Below, piece after piece: positions 6,697 to 7,336 of a stretch of DNA of 7,336 bases (within the stretch, counting starts at the first letter, position 1; each line of letters starts with the position of its first letter). The notes beneath the pieces are model-generated. The model made no database searches. It worked only from the letters and a program-made list of their open reading frames with translations, and was not told the DNA's origin. The position numbers were made by a program, and so were the translations under genes. Source of the DNA: Clostridium sp. CAG:590 (GTDB taxonomy: Bacteria > Bacillota > Clostridia > Lachnospirales > Lachnospiraceae); assembly GCA_000431135.1 (NCBI GenBank), contig HF987853.1:7836-15171 (forward strand). Direction: 5' to 3'.

Positions 6697-6744
6697 AAAT
6701 TCAGGCCGAACTTCCATGTTCGTATTCTTACTGTACTATTATTA

Positions 6745-6771
6745 CTATCGGCATATTAATATAATTATATA
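6745..6771 (-). promoter_or_regulatory. Sigma-D (sigma-28, flagellar)-like promoter
   Basis: GCCGATAG at 6745-6752 (minus strand) matches the Bacillus subtilis sigma-D -10 consensus GCCGATAT at seven of eight positions. TATA at 6768-6771, 15 nt upstream, matches TAAA at three of four. It precedes the gene for a FliD-like protein, the kind of gene sigma-D transcribes. The -35 half carries little information in such an AT-rich stretch; the -10 half is the real evidence. Confidence 0.5.
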
Positions 6772-6791
6772 TACCATCTTATCACAGTAAA
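6764..6791 (-). promoter_or_regulatory. Sigma-A-like promoter upstream of the FliD-like gene
   Basis: On the minus strand TATAAT (6764-6769) follows TTTACT (6786-6791, four of six to TTGACA) at 16 nt. It overlaps the upstream half of the sigma-D-like element, so the two holoenzymes could compete. The surrounding AT-rich sequence makes chance TATAAT matches likely. The 6718-6807 gap contains no convincing terminator after the crh-like gene, so read-through from whiA-crh is also possible. Confidence 0.4.
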
Positions 6792-6807
6792 ACTTAAAAG
6801 TACAGTA

Positions 6808-7065
6808 TCAGCCTGCATTTCTTAGATAGTCTGTAAGGTTATCCACTGCCTCTGCTTCATCCGTACCCTCCGCAGAAACAATCACTTCCTCGTTCTGTGC
6901 AAGTCCAAGGCTCATCATTCCCATAATACTCTTTGCATTAATTTTGCGGTCACCTGACTGAATATACACCTTGCTGTCAAACTGGCTGGCCTTCTGCACC
7001 AATACTGCTACCGGTCTTGCCTCTGCGTCTGCTGCCAAATTCACCTTGATTGTCTTACTAACCAT
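6808..7065 (-). CDS. crh: Crh-like HPr-family protein lacking the catalytic histidine
   Basis: An 85-residue HPr-fold protein of full family length. The serine site is intact: NAKSIMGMMSLG (43-54) with Ser46, the residue HPr kinase/phosphorylase modifies, followed by AEGTDEAEAV (65-74). The active-centre loop is changed: where PTS HPr has GLHARPA, this has DAEARPV (13-19), so residue 15 is Glu (GAG) and Arg17 and Pro18 are kept. Without His15 it cannot carry phosphate from Enzyme I to sugar permeases. It is therefore best compared with Crh of B. subtilis (Gln15), which as a Ser46-phosphorylated form assists CcpA in carbon catabolite repression. Position supports this: it starts 12 nt after whiA, and crh follows whiA (yvcL) in B. 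subtilis too. GGAGG at 7073-7077, 7 nt before the ATG and touching the whiA stop, fixes the start and implies co-expression. Orthology to Crh is inferred; an independently derived HPr paralogue is the alternative. Confidence 0.9.
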   Translation of the reverse strand: MVSKTIKVNLAADAEARPVAVLVQKASQFDSKVYIQSGDRKINAKSIMGMMSLGLAQNEEVIVSAEGTDEAEAVDNLTDYLRNAG

Positions 7066-7072
7066 TTTCTTT

Positions 7073-7077
7073 CCTCC
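7073..7077 (-). promoter_or_regulatory. Ribosome binding site of the crh-like gene
   Basis: GGAGG directly follows the whiA stop codon (TAAGGAGG) and stands 7 nt before the ATG at 7065, indicating that the two genes share an mRNA. Confidence 0.88.
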
Positions 7078-7336
7078 TTAAATCCGGTTATCCTCTCGCA
7101 AAGCATTCGCTATGCTGCTTATTTTTCTAAGTCTATGATTCACACCGGACTTTGATACCGGTGGATTCAACATTTGTCCCAATTCCGCCAAATTGGCATC
7201 CGGTTCCTCTAACCGGATCTCTGCTAACGAACGCAGGGAATCATTTAGATATCGCAATCCCTTTGTACGTTCAATATATTCAATATCTTCTATCTGCCGT
7301 CTTGCCGCATTTACCGTTTTCTTAATATTGGCGGTC
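7078..7336 (-). CDS. whiA: WhiA, C-terminal part (5' end outside the window)
   Basis: The last 85 residues of WhiA, a DNA-binding protein combining a LAGLIDADG-like N-terminal half (outside the window) with a C-terminal helix-turn-helix. In actinomycetes it drives sporulation septation genes; in Firmicutes it affects cell division and chromosome segregation. Visible are TANIKKTVNAARRQIEDIEY, then YLNDSLRSLAEIRLEEPDAN, LAELGQMLNPPVSKSGVNHR and LRKISSIANALRE. These correspond to the conserved WhiA C-terminal helix-turn-helix with its PPVSKSGVNHRLRKI recognition region. The first full codon is at 7333-7335 and the stop is TAA at 7078-7080. In B. subtilis the preceding genes are yvcJ (rapZ-like) and yvcK; here they would lie beyond the window end. 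It is probably the upstream member of an operon with the crh-like gene. Confidence 0.95.
   Translation of the reverse strand, partial: TANIKKTVNAARRQIEDIEYIERTKGLRYLNDSLRSLAEIRLEEPDANLAELGQMLNPPVSKSGVNHRLRKISSIANALREDNRI

Noticed and set aside
6682..6717. ATG at 6715-6717 as the start of the FliD-like protein
   Set aside because: There is no Shine-Dalgarno ahead of it, whereas AAAGGAG lies at the right distance before the ATG at 6679-6681.
6808..7065. Calling this gene a canonical PTS phosphocarrier HPr (ptsH)
   Set aside because: The family fold is clear, but residue 15 is Glu instead of the phospho-accepting His, and the position after whiA matches crh.

Overview
The window looks like chromosomal DNA of a low-to-moderate G+C member of the Clostridia, most likely Lachnospiraceae. 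The reasons are strong AGGAGG-type ribosome binding sites, AT-rich promoters, a whiA-crh gene pair, and a small FliD-like protein with the GSYxKLxKxYY motif that I associate with that family. The family assignment is inference. All six genes I accept lie on the minus strand, so transcription runs from high to low coordinates.

In transcription order: (1) the 3' end of whiA (7078-7336). (2) After 12 nt, an HPr-like protein (6808-7065) that is probably Crh: it keeps the regulatory Ser46 but has Glu instead of the phosphorylatable His15. (3) A 126-bp AT-rich gap with a sigma-A-like and a sigma-D (flagellar)-like promoter, then a cysteine-free 254-residue protein resembling the C-terminal part of the flagellar cap protein FliD (5917-6681), closed by a strong intrinsic terminator (5848-5883). 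(4) A separate unit with its own extended -10 promoter (5789-5817) and a roughly 107-nt GC-richer leader, encoding a 918-residue Sel1/TPR repeat protein built as two helical-repeat-plus-beta-domain modules (2919-5675). (5) A 10-bp inverted repeat (2862-2892) that could be a terminator, an operator, or both. (6) A MocR-type regulator (GntR winged helix fused to a PLP-binding aminotransferase-like domain, 1390-2844), followed after 14 nt by an AAA ATPase of the AAA_14/DUF4143 family (83-1375). (7) A long imperfect palindrome (6-66) at the window edge with no T-tract, resembling a dispersed intergenic repeat.

Functionally, the right side is the conserved whiA-crh module (cell division/growth regulator plus a catabolite-control HPr paralogue) next to a gene that may be expressed with flagellar genes. 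The middle is a large scaffold-like protein of unknown role. The left is an apparent two-gene operon of a vitamin-B6-dependent regulator and an ATPase of unknown role.

The most interesting points are the H15E change in the Crh-like protein, the sigma-D-like promoter ahead of the FliD-like gene, the internal duplication in the TPR protein, its unusual leader with a possible 16-codon upstream ORF, and the two inverted repeats. I see no CRISPR array, tRNA, rRNA, transposase, phage gene or clear defence system. The ATP/DUF4143-MocR pair is the nearest thing to an accessory cassette.
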